From Lineus longissimus (taxonomy: Eukaryota > Nemertea > Pilidiophora > Heteronemertea > Lineidae), in assembly GCF_910592395.1 (NCBI RefSeq), contig NC_088322.1, positions 14,381,431-14,445,430 on the forward strand: DNA of 64,000 nucleotides. Direction: 5' to 3'. Of the stretch, positions 38,678-50,934 are shown piece by piece. The first letter of the stretch is position 1; each line of letters begins with the position of its first letter. The position numbers and the translations under genes were made by a program. Below the pieces are notes generated by a model that saw only the letters and a program-made list of their open reading frames with translations, was not told the DNA's origin and searched no databases.

Positions 38678-38827
38678 ATGCCAGAGAAGCAAAAGGACCG
38701 CAAGCTGTCCCTGAGCTTACAGAAGCGTCTGTCCGTTAGTTTTTCCCGACGGGCTTCGGCGGTGGCACAGAGGAGAGGTACCGCTCACAGTATACGCAAG
38801 GCTTCGCTTGCTCCGAGTCAACAAGAG
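38678..38827 (+). CDS. Candidate alternative first coding exon B
   Basis: Fifty codons run from ATG 38678 to the donor CAAGAG|GTAAAT at 38827|38828, ending exactly in phase 0. The product begins MPEKQKDRKLSLSLQKRLSV, continues through SFSRRAS and AHSIRKAS, and ends LAPSQQE. It is highly basic, and RRAS and RKAS are good basophilic-kinase (PKA-type) site matches. Codon use is clearly GC-richer at third positions than the surrounding A+T-rich DNA, and no acceptor-like tract lies just upstream, so it looks like a first exon with its own promoter. It lies between the recursive sites at 31729 and 42589, on the same strand. I do not recognise the family. A chance ORF is the alternative, but unlikely given composition, length and donor. 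Confidence 0.6.
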
Positions 38828-38829
38828 GT

Positions 38830-40027
38830 AAATATTGTTTCACGTGTTCGTTTTTAGTTGTTGGCTATGCAGCCAGAGATTGGAGCAAAATGAAAAAATA
38901 AGTAGATAGAGGGGCATTTGTAAAGATACCCATTCGTGATAAATTTCATTGCTGAATGCTTAAAACTTGAACAAAGTAGTTGCTAGAGTACCCGGTAATG
39001 TTACTGTGGAAACATAACTGCCATCTGGTAGGGCCTCTATCGCCAACAGTGATGGCAGCATTCGAACAGATCTAGCTTACGAAAGCCAGGAATAGAAGCA
39101 TGGAGCCTAGATTATAGTAGATATCGGTGATGGCTTCATCAGATAGATGGCATCACACACATTTTACATTCGGTTGATGACGATGAAAGGGATTGCTCTC
39201 CAGTTTGTCCCAGCTCCAGCTTGTGATAAATGTGTGGAAGGTGGGTCTCGGTGATATCATCGTGGGATAGATGGCATCACGCAACTCGTCCCTTCACTAC
39301 CCTATTCAGCTCTTCAAAGATCAGTTCTCGTTGCATTTGACTATGTCGCTGGTGTTTTTATTGCCTTCTGGCGTTCTGCGCTGGATGAAGGCAGTTATTG
39401 GCTGCTGGCAACATGTGACCAACCTTGCTTTAAAAAAATCACCTCAAAGATGGTCAATAAAAGCGGGTTATTGACCGGAGTTCCCAGTAATGACATTTTT
39501 GCTACTGACGAGTGTGTCATCAACAAAACCCCTCATTTCTTTCAAGAGATGGTTGACTCTGCTAGACTTCCCTTTTCCAGAAATGCAGATTTGTCAGTTT
39601 TGATACTGGCCGAGGAGAACTCATATATCTGGCTGGTGGGATTATGCGGCTGGCCTTCTCCACAGCTTCAAAAATCTTTACAGTTTTTTTCATATAAAGG
39701 CATCTCCCGAAGGTGCCCAAATAATTTTTTTCGGCCGGGTCATGACATGAGCCTTTTCCTGTGACTGTTCTATCCACACCTAAAGTGAAACAGTGAAATA
39801 TTTGACAATATTCTCCTTTTAAGACATTTCTATGTTTACGTCAGAAAAAAGGAGACGGAACGACCCCCTCTGACCAACACAGAGACTCATCAACTAACTG
39901 AAGTCAGAGTTGTGCCTAACGGTATTCCTTATGATTATAAATGACAGTGTAGACTTGCAAGAATGAGTAAGGTAGGGCTGGTCAGATCTTTATGTTTCGT
40001 GTACCTAATCAAGCTTACGTACAAACA
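38830..40027. other. Intron after exon B; direct-repeat pair
   Basis: GATAGATGGCATCAC occurs at 39142-39156 and 39266-39280, 124 bases apart, each after a CGGTGAT-type word. This marks a diverged tandem duplication. The + strand ORFs at 39271-39764 show no domain. Confidence 0.45.
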
Positions 40028-40369
40028 TCAGCACTCTCCGGTGATTGTCGACAATGAATTCCCATGGATATTCAATGATGCCATCGTAATTCCACATCGA
40101 TCTCTGTGGATCAGTATACCAATTGATTGGCTCCCGGATTGGCTTTCCCTGCTTAACATTGCTGCTCTCTGACTCGCCACTGGCTGGTTCATGAATTCTA
40201 ACAGCTTATGCAGTGATAAAGAATGTACTATTGGAGATTTCTTACTAAAGCGGTGTAGATCATAGGAGGTTTGATAGCTGATCTTCGAGCCATGAAATGG
40301 TTCAAAGGTATCTGCCAGCTTGTCAATATCAATGGGCTGCGGCAATGGCGGCGAGTTCCATGCGTTCAT
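40028..40369 (-). CDS. Coding-like 113-codon ORF (minus strand), unrecognised
   Basis: The frame starts at ATG 40367-40369 and stops at the 40028 end. The first 40 codons look gene-like, with LPQPIDIDKLADTFEPFHG followed by SKISYQTSYDLHRFSKKSP, and GC-rich third positions. The second half is less convincing. Upstream on the minus strand CATTCCTCACTGCAAAACAAG precedes the ATG and could be an acceptor. Just after the stop a donor-like GTAC|GTAAGC occurs. It could be a nested gene's exon, a gag-like relic or chance. No family was recognised. Confidence 0.25.
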   Translation of the reverse strand: MNAWNSPPLPQPIDIDKLADTFEPFHGSKISYQTSYDLHRFSKKSPIVHSLSLHKLLEFMNQPVASQRAAMLSRESQSGSQSIGILIHRDRCGITMASLNIHGNSLSTITGEC

Positions 40370-42535
40370 TTTGGCTTGTTTTGCAGTGAGGAATGGATAA
40401 ATATCTAGCCAATTCTCTCCTCAGTCATGTTCGGAAGGCGAGCTGACCAAACTTACATCAACGACGGTTCGGCCTGATGTACATTGTAGCTTTGTTTGAT
40501 ACCAAGTCAGAGTAAGAATAATATTTCAACCCTATACCATTGAAAGAAAATGTAAAAGTTTGTTTTATCAGTTGCTCCTGACAAATCTCATAAAGAGATT
40601 GTGAAGGAATGGGTTTAGTCAAGTATTAGGAGGAATTACATGGATCAGGACAAGATAGGGGAGATGGGTTATTGATCTGGCGGCTAATTTTCATCCACCA
40701 TTATCCAATCAATGGATGATTTATGAGACTCGTCCACCTAATTGGGTAATTATCGACTGTTCTATATTCTTAGACATGTATTTCATTATTGGAATGTTTT
40801 GGTGTAACTTGTGTTGCACTTGATAAATATTCGAATCCAGGTTCTTCTCCTTTTGGTGACGTAGAGACATTGCCCTCGACTTTGACTTTGTCCTTATATG
40901 TATAGTATAGACTGGTCCTTCTGCTGTTTGGAATTCATGAGTTCAGTAATATTGGTTGGTAAGGAGCAGGTAATTCCAGCACAACAATCCAAAACATCAA
41001 ATCTCTGTGAATATAGTTTTCCTCGTACATTTGTTTATAAACACCAAACAATATTTTCCAACATTTGTTGCGAACTTCCCCTTCACGAATAAACAAGGGT
41101 TAATAGTCAATAGATGCTATATGGAGTATAGCAGCTGAAGATTCCGTCGCATTCGATCGACCATATTAATAACCAATGGTAACCTGAGGCAAGATGCGCT
41201 GTTATGGGGGCGGGCTCCACCAGACGAATTTTAAGATTTGCATTATCTGCCATGCTAATTGTTGTCATAAACTCTTCTTTCGAATCTTAAGTTCGTTTGA
41301 TAACCTATTGTGTTTTTTTCATATTAGAGCTGATGGCATTTTCACCATTACACTGAGTAGCATCATCTGGTCAACGAGCCTTCAAACTTGGCCATATTTG
41401 TAAAGAGTTATATCTGACTGATGCAAAGTAACCCCCATCCCCCACACGCACACACAATTCAAAGATTAAATTTTATTGATTTTCCAAGTGTACGGTTGGT
41501 GTCTTGAGCACGCCCAACATTGGTGTACACACTGGTCTATGTAAACAATCCAAAATCAAATAGGTTTCGCAATATATCCTTAGTGGTGTGTTGTATCAAA
41601 ACGTCATGCTGAAACCATGTGAACAAACTGTTTCATGTGGCGACCTATTTCGTATTATGTGCGGCATCCAGACAGCAATTACTTAGTTTTATTCCTATGG
41701 GAATTGTCAAATCGATCATATGCAATTGGGATAATTAAAAATTAAACAATAGCCATCCACCACAGACCATCTGTCAAAGCTGGAAACATAATGTTTATAA
41801 ACAGGACATCACATCGGAGTATCTGAATTCGCGGGAGGGGGATGGACTTGAACTGCTCAAAGTTGCATTGCTATGTAGAGATGAATCTATGACAAGCCAT
41901 CATTGAATATATGATTGTACTCCGTCACAAAGTCACTCTTGTCTGTGTACCTGTTGTGCACTTCTTGCAGCTTACGTTTTGTTGTGGGAATTACCAAAAA
42001 GACGCACAATGCACGTTATAGATCAGAGCAATATAAATAGTTCGGAACACCATCACAATTGTAGGCATCATTGTAACCTAAATGTTAAGGCATCCTCGTA
42101 CTCATGAGTCACAAGTCCTGCCGTCCAGTTTGCCACTTGGACCCATCATTTACCCTCTAACTTGTTGACTGGATTAACCAACATCGATATTGTAAACAAT
42201 CCAGGACCTGCTGATCCATTTGGATGACAGATATCGTCTCGTTGACATGATAAACGCGTAACCTATTGTTACTATAATGGTACTCACGTGTCAGTATTCC
42301 TAAGACTCGCCAGGCCATTTGCTGAAGTGATCTGGTAATGGTAATTTCATGTAGATACAGCATCAGGGGCAAGATTCATCCACCTAACTTGACAAAACAT
42401 CCGTTGAGACATTTCCTCCCAAAGTACAAAGCAACTTTTCCCTCCTTTTACTAGCAATGTCTTGTCGCACCTCATGGTGTGCTTAATGGTGAAATGTGGT
42501 CACTCATGATCACTTTGCCTCGTGATGTTTCCATT
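40370..42535. other. No gene seen
   Basis: Only short reading frames and no recognisable repeats or RNAs were seen in this part of the presumed long intron. Confidence 0.4.
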
Positions 42536-42539
42536 TATC

Positions 42540-42637
42540 TTACATGAACCTTCCTTTATAACTTATCTTCTATGTAATTCTCTTTTCAGGTAAGTGTCTG
42601 CGGATGTGAAGAAATTGTTATATTTTTCCTGAGAAGG
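42540..42637 (+). other. Recursive splice site with short recursive-splice exon
   Basis: The tract CTTCTATGTAATTCTC is followed by TTTTCAG, which meets GTAAGTGTC at 42589|42590. A downstream donor GAGAAG|GTAGGA at 42636|42637 defines a 47-base recursive-splice exon, and another good donor, GCAT|GTAAGTAT, follows about 25 bases later. This is the strongest of the four sites. It lies 10,860 bases after the site at 31729. Confidence 0.78.
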
Positions 42638-42664
42638 TAGGACCATATATCTCTGTTTGCATGT

Positions 42665-43955
42665 AAGTATATAAAGCAGACAGAGCCAAATATTCACCTT
42701 GGGGGATCTCTTCATGGTATCTCTTGTACTATTTACAGAAATACGTGCATTCAGCTGTTGTGCATGTCATAGATAGCTGTACAAATCTATTTCAGTACTT
42801 TTTAGTTTAGTTAAGACGATCCTGTCAAATAGTATATTTCTCCTCGTGTTACCGTCTGATAATGTACACGACAAAGTTTAGTTATAGCTGAGGTATATTT
42901 CATTTAAGTAAAGTGATACCTATATGCTTTCGAAGAAAAGCAAATATTAGTTTTGTTATACGGAAAACAATTCACATCCATCCGTTGTTAGTACGACATA
43001 TCATCTCCTGATGATGATGACACTCATGTCAGTGCAAGACCTGTGTAAAATACATCGCAGTTTGCTTTTGTCATCAAAAGTTACCCAAACCGATAAAAAG
43101 TAACTTTCATCAGGGTGGCTTAGTTCTTCTCGGCGCGTGCTTCCAATGGAAATTACTATTCTAACTGCGTCTAGCTGGTCGCATCCAAGTATACAAATGA
43201 CTCGAATTACCTTACACTGTTTGTGGAACCTACTTGAATTGGTCGTTGAGAATTCTAGGAGGCTGGTAGGAGTTGGCAAATGTACAATTATATGAGTTTA
43301 GGACCAAGAGTCAGTAAGTCAGGTTAAAGTCATGGTTTTCCTATAAAACAAACTTCAAGCAGTGGTACAAATGTCGATGTTAGTTACTTACACATTTCTG
43401 TTTTAAGAAACGAACTGCATTTAGAATGACTTTTTTGTGCACTGTGCAAGTCTTGGGTTATCAGAAGTGTTGACTAATATTCCAGCTTGCGACTGAATTT
43501 CTCACCCGCCGAGGACTGGATGTTACGCATTGGTCGTAATAGCTGCTGGAGTGTTTTCTGACAGGAATTACTAAGTCAAATAATTGTTGTAATTGTTATA
43601 TATCAACTTATTGCTGACAGTATCATGTCGAAAAAGCAACTAGTTACAAGCAAATATGCAAAATGAAGAGATGGTCTCATCATGCACATCATCCTTTATC
43701 ATGAAGGAGACATGCCATAATTACATTAACAGTTCCTAACGAGGCCGTACATATGGTATAATCAGCCCAACTGTGTGGTACTTTCACCAATATAATGACA
43801 TAAATGAGGGATGAGGACCAATTGGCAAGTACATTCATTTAGGTCGTCACAACTTCTACCATACTCATACTATTTCATGTTCGTCAGATAATTTCACGTC
43901 GGAGTTACCATAGCGTCGTATTTGTACATTCAGAATTTAGCGTATTGGGTTCATT
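42665..43955. other. No gene seen
   Basis: Only short frames occur on both strands, and no repeat was recognised before the element that begins at 43959. Confidence 0.4.
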
Positions 43956-43958
43956 TTT

Positions 43959-44030
43959 AGCTCACCTCTTAGCAGAGGTGAGCTTATCCCATACCGTGGC
44001 GTCCGTCGTCCGTCGTCGTCGTCGTCGTCT

Positions 44031-44065
<35 letters not shown>

Positions 44066-45113
44066 CGTCGTCGTCCGTCGTCCGTTAGCAGGGCACGTTT
44101 CGTAACTGTTAGAGCTATTGAGTTGAAACTTGGTACACATGTACCCTTATGTAATGACACCTTGGAGACCAAGTTTCGGTCCGATTCGTTTCATTGTTTG
44201 GCCACCAGGGGGCCAAACGTTAAAAGTGAAAATATGCAATATCTCCCTTAATAGTAGTCGGGAAATTTTGAAAAAAATATGGTAGGTACTTCTAGCAAAG
44301 GTGCATCATATATCCTCCGGGTTTTTGATTTGACCTCCTTTTCAAGGTCACAGAGGTCAAATGGTGTAAATTGGCCGTTAGGATGTAACGATGGCACGTT
44401 TCTAAACTGCAATGACTATTGATACCAAATTTGGTACACATTTACCCCTTAGTCAGGTGATCTCAGGGACCGAAGTTTGGTCCAATATGATTCACCACTT
44501 GACCACCAGGGGGCAAAATCTAAAAACCTTAAAAATGTGATTATTCCTTAACTTCTTGCCCGATTGCCACCAATTTGATATCATGGGTACATCTAACCAC
44601 CATACAGTATATGTCACACAGGATTTTAATTTGACCTTCTTGTCAAGGTCACAGAGGTCAAATGGCGTAAATTGGCCGTCAGGCCGTAACTATGGCACGT
44701 TTCTTAACTGCAATGACTATTGATCACAAATTAAGTACACATGTACCCCTTGGTCAGGTGATCTCAGGTACCGAAGTTTGGTGCGATCTGATTTGCCGTT
44801 TGGCCTCCAGGGAGGGGGCCAAATCCTAAATTCTTCAAAATGCCATTATTCCTAGTAATGACTTGCCCGATTGGCACCAATTTTATATCATAGGTACATC
44901 TAATTCTAACAACCATTCAATGTGTCACCCGGGTCTTCTTTGATTTGACCTACTTTTCAAGGTCACAGAGGTCGAATGTACTGTAAATTGGCCATTTTGG
45001 GGAAATTGTAATTGCTTGGACCTACATCAAACCTAACACTACATGACACAATACCATGCTCTTTATCCATCTTTCCTCCACATGAGGTGAGCACAATGGC
45101 CCTGGCCATTTCA
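43959..45113 (+). mobile_element. Palindrome-led non-autonomous repeat with three 301-bp units
   Basis: The left end is a perfect hairpin, AGCTCACCTCT at 43959-43969, loop TAGC, AGAGGTGAGCT at 43974-43984. A (CGT)n tract follows to about 44085. Then come three tandem units whose shared GGCACGTTTC word falls at 44092, 44393 and 44694, exactly 301 bases apart. Each unit has GGTACACAT-type and GACCACCAGGGGGC-type words and a TTGACCT...AGGTCACAGAGGTCA block. The right end has ATGAGGTGAGC near 45082 and GGCCCTGGCC. No transposase or reverse transcriptase is coded. Such AGCTCACCT...AGGTGAGCT repeats are, to my knowledge, abundant in marine invertebrates. Exact ends are uncertain. Confidence 0.75.
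44001..44085. repeat. (CGT)n microsatellite
   Basis: This is an imperfect CGT/GTC trinucleotide run with a few CCGT interruptions, inside the palindrome-led element. Its reverse-strand translations give poly-Asp or poly-Thr frames, which are artefacts and not genes. Confidence 0.95.
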
Positions 45114-45119
45114 TCTAAC

Positions 45120-47380
45120 ATAATCTCAGTTATATATTGCCTAAGGCTGGGAAACCAGAAGTGAAGTCAGGTTCATTTTACCATTATTGCATTTTCCTAA
45201 AGGACATTCAGACTGCATCCATCATGATGTTGACCATGCATTGATATAGATTACCAATGATAGCAGCTTAATTTAGTGGTTTTCTGTCCAGGTGTGGCAG
45301 CTCTAAAGTGCACCACAATCGAGAGCTGGTCGTTGTTGCAAAATTATCTTTTCTTCGTCCGCTCTTTTTTGTCCTTAGATGTGCCGTGCCGTGTATACAC
45401 CAAGCATATGCGATGTGACTGATATTGTTTGCCGATAACAAGAAATCAATTAAGTGGTTTCGTGTCCCAAATTCAATTGAGACATATCAGTATGAAAGGT
45501 AACTCAAAAGTCGATTTCCTTTGATATCAACAGACTGCATTATTTTGTTACCTCGGCCGACCGTATCATCGAGCTGTTCTATCCCCTTCTGGATTCGCAG
45601 TGCTTTCATATGAATCAAAGAGCCAGGATAATTAATTATAACGCACCGTGACAATCAGTGAAGCGTTATGTTTGAGTGCAGCTGGCTTTGGATCTCACTC
45701 TGCCAGGTTAATAATAAAGCTTGTTTAATGTCCTTTTTTTCCAAGATAGGGTTGAGGCTGGAGGAAAAAGGATTCAAACTATTTGTAGGGCAACCATATC
45801 AAAATGTAAGAGATTCAGGTAAAACCATCCACAATGCCTGGCAGACACTCAAACACAGGCTCACTCCAAGACCTAAATCAAAGAACAAAACCTCTTGGCC
45901 TTAATGTTTCGTAAATGTTATGCTAACTGAAGTGCCAGGCAATCTAGATGATCAACTCCGGTTAGGTGCATAGGAGGGTTGGTGCTAAAGGTGTGTTCGG
46001 TGGAGCATGGTAGCGAGGACCCGACGTTGCATTACATGGTCGCAAATATGTCGGTCTGGGTACAACTGATGCTAATTTAGGTGTGTTGTTCAGGATACAG
46101 TCGATGGCGACATAATGTTTGATGTGATTGATCTAATGGATGGGTTGTGGCAAGTGACACTCATTCAGAATGGACGTGATGAGACCGCGTTTGACCCTGC
46201 ATGTGTCTCCTTACGATCAGAGCTCATTTCCCTGGTGAAATAGGTTTACATTTATTGATCAGATGAACTCTGCATTGTGATCATGGTGAAAAGGAATCTA
46301 TAAGTTATTTGCTGGAATCTTCTGTCTTTGCAAAAATCAATTTACTAGTATTCAGTCGAGAGCTAATTCGTATTTGCATGTGGGTGCATTTTCATCCGAG
46401 TGTTCAGTTACAGTTGTTAAAAGGTAAAAATTTAAAATTTTCCGGTTTATAATCTTACATCCACTACCACAATTTCATCCGATTAATACACTATAATCCC
46501 AGTCTTTTTCAGCAGATGAACTGCTCAATTAGTGGTACAATCTGAGCATTTGCGAAAAGAGTAGCCAGAAATCTAGTAATTCTTGTAATTTTTTGTGGTT
46601 CCATATACATTTCAGAAAAAATCTTCTTAATTTTTTCTATATCCTATTCCTTATCCTGATCCAGAAAGTGCAAGATACCAAAATCAAATATTATTTGCCT
46701 CGAGCAGCAACATGACAGTTTTAAACCAAAGATTAAGGATCACCAATCCAATATATGACAGTCTTGCGATATCCCGTCTTATCCCCAATGCCACTGCACT
46801 TCCAGTGTTACTCCCTCGAAGTGGATCGCACAAGTCGATGGAACGCCATGCCAGTATATCTACAGCATGTATGATAAACCCGCGTGGGTACAGCAAGCTT
46901 CACCGTCTAACTGTGATCATTGTACTCGCAACAAATCATTCGATGGAGTTGTTTGTGGTGTGATTCTCTTTTTGTGTGAGTTCTATTTCTCAAGGAGTAG
47001 GAAAATTGTCCGTCAGCGTATCCCACCCAGGATTTTTGTAAGGAAAACGTAGAACCAGTGGTGTGCTTAGCATCATGTGTTGTGTTCCTAAACCCGACTG
47101 GTGTGTCAGATGTCAGTGTTGCACTGATACAGGACTAGAGATGAAGCCTTTCAATTATTTCCAACCTCTCGTATGGTGTTACTGTGGAGTGTTTTGATCT
47201 TTGTGTGGTGAATAATTCTGTGGGTGTTTGTAGGTGGTATGATGCTGTGCCGTTAACCAGTGTGTCTCAAATGCAAAGCCGATCAATTTCTAAGACGTTA
47301 TTCAGTATTCTGCAATGATGTTGAAGTGTGGCTCATTAATTTATGACAGTATTTTTATGGATTTACATAATACGGAATCC
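45120..47380. other. No gene seen
   Basis: Short frames only. The + strand ORF at 45668-45904 contains splice-like strings (CCAG|GTTAAT, TCAG|GTAAAA) but no coding pattern I can support. Confidence 0.4.
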
Positions 47381-47383
47381 CTA

Positions 47384-47401
47384 CCCCCCCCCCCCCCCCC
47401 C
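47384..47401. repeat. C18 homopolymer
   Basis: Eighteen consecutive C residues sit in a C-rich, ACACC-flanked stretch. The length is likely to be polymorphic or affected by sequencing error. Confidence 0.95.
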
Positions 47402-50400
47402 AACACTCACCCACACACCTTGTAGTGTATCTGTCATGTCTCTATCACCTGTTATGTATGGTGAATGTATGATTTCCCCTGGCGATGGCATGCTCGTTGT
47501 TCCAGTGTTCTATCAAAATAATGGTGACCATTCGCCGCTAGTTGACAATCATCCAGTCTCGTTCCATATTCATTTTTTAATATCTTGCACAACATCTGCC
47601 TTGGATCGGATTTTCCACAAATAATTGTACCACTGGTATTGTCTGTCAGGGGGAATTGGAGAGAGTCAATCACGACAATAGACTGCTGTGAAATTTGATT
47701 TCGATGGAATAGTGTATGCTGTGAGTATAGTGTGACATTGCGTGTTGCCAGTCACAGACATCTATCAGTCGATAATGGACTATGATATTAGATTGTCTTG
47801 AATCAAATGATTGTGGATCGACCGTTCATTGTGTTTTAAGCATCATATGGGGTATCTTGTTTTGTTTTGGATAACGTTTTTCGCTCTTGTCTTGGATAAC
47901 TAGGATGTAAAAATCGTTTTCCTCATCTCTTTCTGATATATTAAGTATGGTATAAGAAAACTTAATAATTTGTTACAACACGGAATTGTGCGAGAGCAAA
48001 CGAATTCTTATAATCTGAGTATGGATGTTCTGAATTTGTGGTACAATTACTTTTATATTGGATGAAGGATGTATATATTTGAATTTATATAAGATGTTTG
48101 GAAGCGTACTCTTCATGTGGGCCGTCATTTGGTCACAGTAGGGATTTGTCAATACTTCTAAGACATTTACTACAGAGTTGGCCAGTGCACATGCAAGTGG
48201 TCTCAAAGATCTGTCTTAGAAATCCTTATGCATTATATTGTAGAGTGTGATGTGTTAAATTGATAGTGCAAATGTACGGTGTGAATGTGATGCTTGCTTT
48301 GCTAATACCTAAGGGTGTAGGGTGCTTGACTTTGCTTAAACATGTCAAGATGTTTGCTGAAACGACAGTACTGTCATAACACACCTTACCACATTGGTAT
48401 GCGGTTTACGTTTCCTTATAAGTGTCTCAGCTGCCACTCATTCATATCCAAATAAGTGCATACTGCCGGAATTTGTCACTAATGTAGCCCACCAGTCCAT
48501 ATTGCAAAGTGTCAGTGGGTAAAAAGAAGAGAATTTTAAAAAGTAGATAGGGAGATAGTGATGTATAAAACGTTGCATTGAGATCCTTTGTAATTGAACT
48601 TAGGCTAACGGTCAATGACCGGGTGTATTCAGCCTAACGCACTCAATAACTTACAATATAAACCAATTTTCGTTCTGTCGAAACCACTCCCAATGCATTT
48701 AGGAAGCTATATAACCCAGATTGTGCATCATTTGAACCCATTGAAGCTGCTGATGGCTAATGGCGAATTTAACTGCATGTTGCTCCACATCATGGGCATG
48801 TTCCAAGCAATTATCTAGCCATTTGAAGCATAAAGAATCCGTATTGATCGTTGTTGATATGCACAGAAGGGAAGCTGAGTTTGAACAACATACCCCACTC
48901 TTATAATTCATGGGATGGAATTTTCTGCGAGTGCCTGCTTGGTGGATCGTGAGGGTGAGGCTGGAACTAGTAATTCGAGTTGTTTATTGTAGCAACTGGT
49001 ACGGAAAGTTAGTCCAGGATGCCCTCTATCACCTCACGCCAACCACGTCCCCCACGTTTTTAACAAGCAACTTTTGCAAAAACGAACTTTACGTTGGAAG
49101 GGGGAGGGTACGCACCCCCTGCACCCCCCCCCGTTGGATCTGCAGCAGGTGCCATCGCCACCACATGCGTATTATGGCAGGATAAGCGAGGTTTTGGACA
49201 GTGTTTCTTGTAAACCTTCGATTCGATCCACAGCAATATGCATCTTTCTCACTCTTTTTTTCAGTAGACAGTTCGTCATTTACAAATTGGTTTCCGACAT
49301 TTTTAATAACAATGAAACTAATAAGTGTCCCGCAGGCCAGCTGTCCTTCCTACAAATATTTGTTTTCTCGATAACACAAAGATCATTATTTCATTTAATT
49401 TCAGTTAAAGTACTTGTTCAAGGTCGCCAACGCCATTTATATGACAATTATGAACTACTGCCATTCCATGGGACGTAAATCAGCTGTGTTGCTTCCCAAT
49501 TTTCCGACGAACATATGATGCTACCTCTTTTAATTATTATTCTCACCATTTTCAACTCCTTGCAGACATCAGTCGATATATAGCGTGTTTCAATTTGGCT
49601 GAGTTTCTTAATAATCAATCTGTGTATTCATCAGCTTTTTCTCAGTAATTTAGAATAATAAGAATATAGATCACGAATTACAAAAGATAAACTTGTAATG
49701 GGCGATGTCATGATGTCACCCGAATTTTGGCACCTGGTAGTCCTTTTACAAAAATGTCTCAATGTAGTCAATCGGAAGTAGTAGCAAGCCATTGTCTGAA
49801 GACTAAAACCTTCACTATTACGAGCAGACCATTCCGTTACTTTAGGAATGTGGTGCACCGGTGACTAATCCTTTCTCATTAAAACAAAGTGTCCGACACT
49901 TATACCCATTACTTCTATCGCATCTTAAACCCCTGAGATCCATTTCCTTTGGTCATTTGATTAGCGTACCCACCGTTCAATAAGATGAAAACTTTCCATA
50001 ATTTCATACCTTGGACACCATCTGGGGCCTTACTTATATGATTACTTTAGATAATGCTGACAAAAAGATTGATTGACCCTGTCCATAGACGAGGTTAGGC
50101 TACACATGAAGTTCCTTGGCCAAAAAATGACACAGCTAAGCTTTTCGAAGTTGAGAAAAACAAGGCGGTGAATGGGCAAGGTATTGAAAGAACTTGCTGA
50201 GATACAAGACACAGTTCAGTATTAAGCGAACTTATATGAGGCAGAGAGTCAATTTAAGAGGAGAAATAATCCCTCTCTATCTGCAATGCTTTTAGAGAGT
50301 ATGCTGGAACTGTATATTATAAGTATACCATTCTCAATCTTTATACATTCATTGCACGCAACCATAACAATATCAAGAAGGAGAAAAGCAAACAGTTTGA

Positions 50401-50800
50401 GTAGACAATGAACCATCAATCTACTTAGAACTTGACATAAAGAGTAGAACGCTAGCTAATAGATAGCGGCACGTTTGTAGGTGGTGTGTGAACCCACATG
50501 AGGAATATAGATTAGTTGGGCATTTTGAGGGGAAAATTTATTTTTACCATCTTATCAATGATATTCTGATGAAATGTGTACATTTGTGACTGTTTGATAT
50601 CAAGAATCCATAAATACTTGTCATTATGAATTCTTGTTAATATGCACACTTCGCAATCATAACACTCCTCTTCCCCATCTGTGCAGATATCACAATTCGG
50701 GCTGGAGTTCTCTCCTACTTATATTACATGACATGTTATGCATCCACCTTTAGTACAAAAATCATTGAAACCTAGCTTGTTAAGCCAAATCTATCGCTAA
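47402..50800. other. No gene seen
   Basis: The longest forward frame in the window (134 codons, 49074-49478) lies here. It crosses C-rich low-complexity sequence and a very U-rich part and shows no domain, so it is not called. Nothing else was recognised. Confidence 0.4.
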
Positions 50801-50804
50801 TAGC

Positions 50805-50930
50805 GGTTGGTGGGTGCGGTAGCACGAGTGGCATTCATGACAGTGACATGATTAACCAATAGAGCCAGTGTCATGATTCAATTCCATGTCAATCAGTAAC
50901 CTTACCGATCAATATAAAAATGACCTGAAA
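50805..50930 (+). repeat. tRNA-derived SINE
   Basis: An A-box-like GGTAGCACGAGTGGCATTC begins near 50818, and a B-box-like GATTCAATTCC lies at 50875-50885. The 3' part, CAGTAACC...CAATATAAAAATGACC, resembles the TATAAATTGGTAAC ending of the SINE at 18.55-18.72 kb, so the two may be diverged relatives in opposite orientation. Confidence 0.45.
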
Positions 50931-50934
50931 TGTC

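Noticed and set aside
43937-44172. Poly-Asp and poly-Thr reading frames on the minus strand
   Set aside because: They are translations of the (CGT)n microsatellite within the palindrome-led repeat, not genes.
49074-49478. Longest + strand frame, 134 codons
   Set aside because: It crosses C-rich low-complexity and U-rich sequence, has no domain, and has no splice or codon support.
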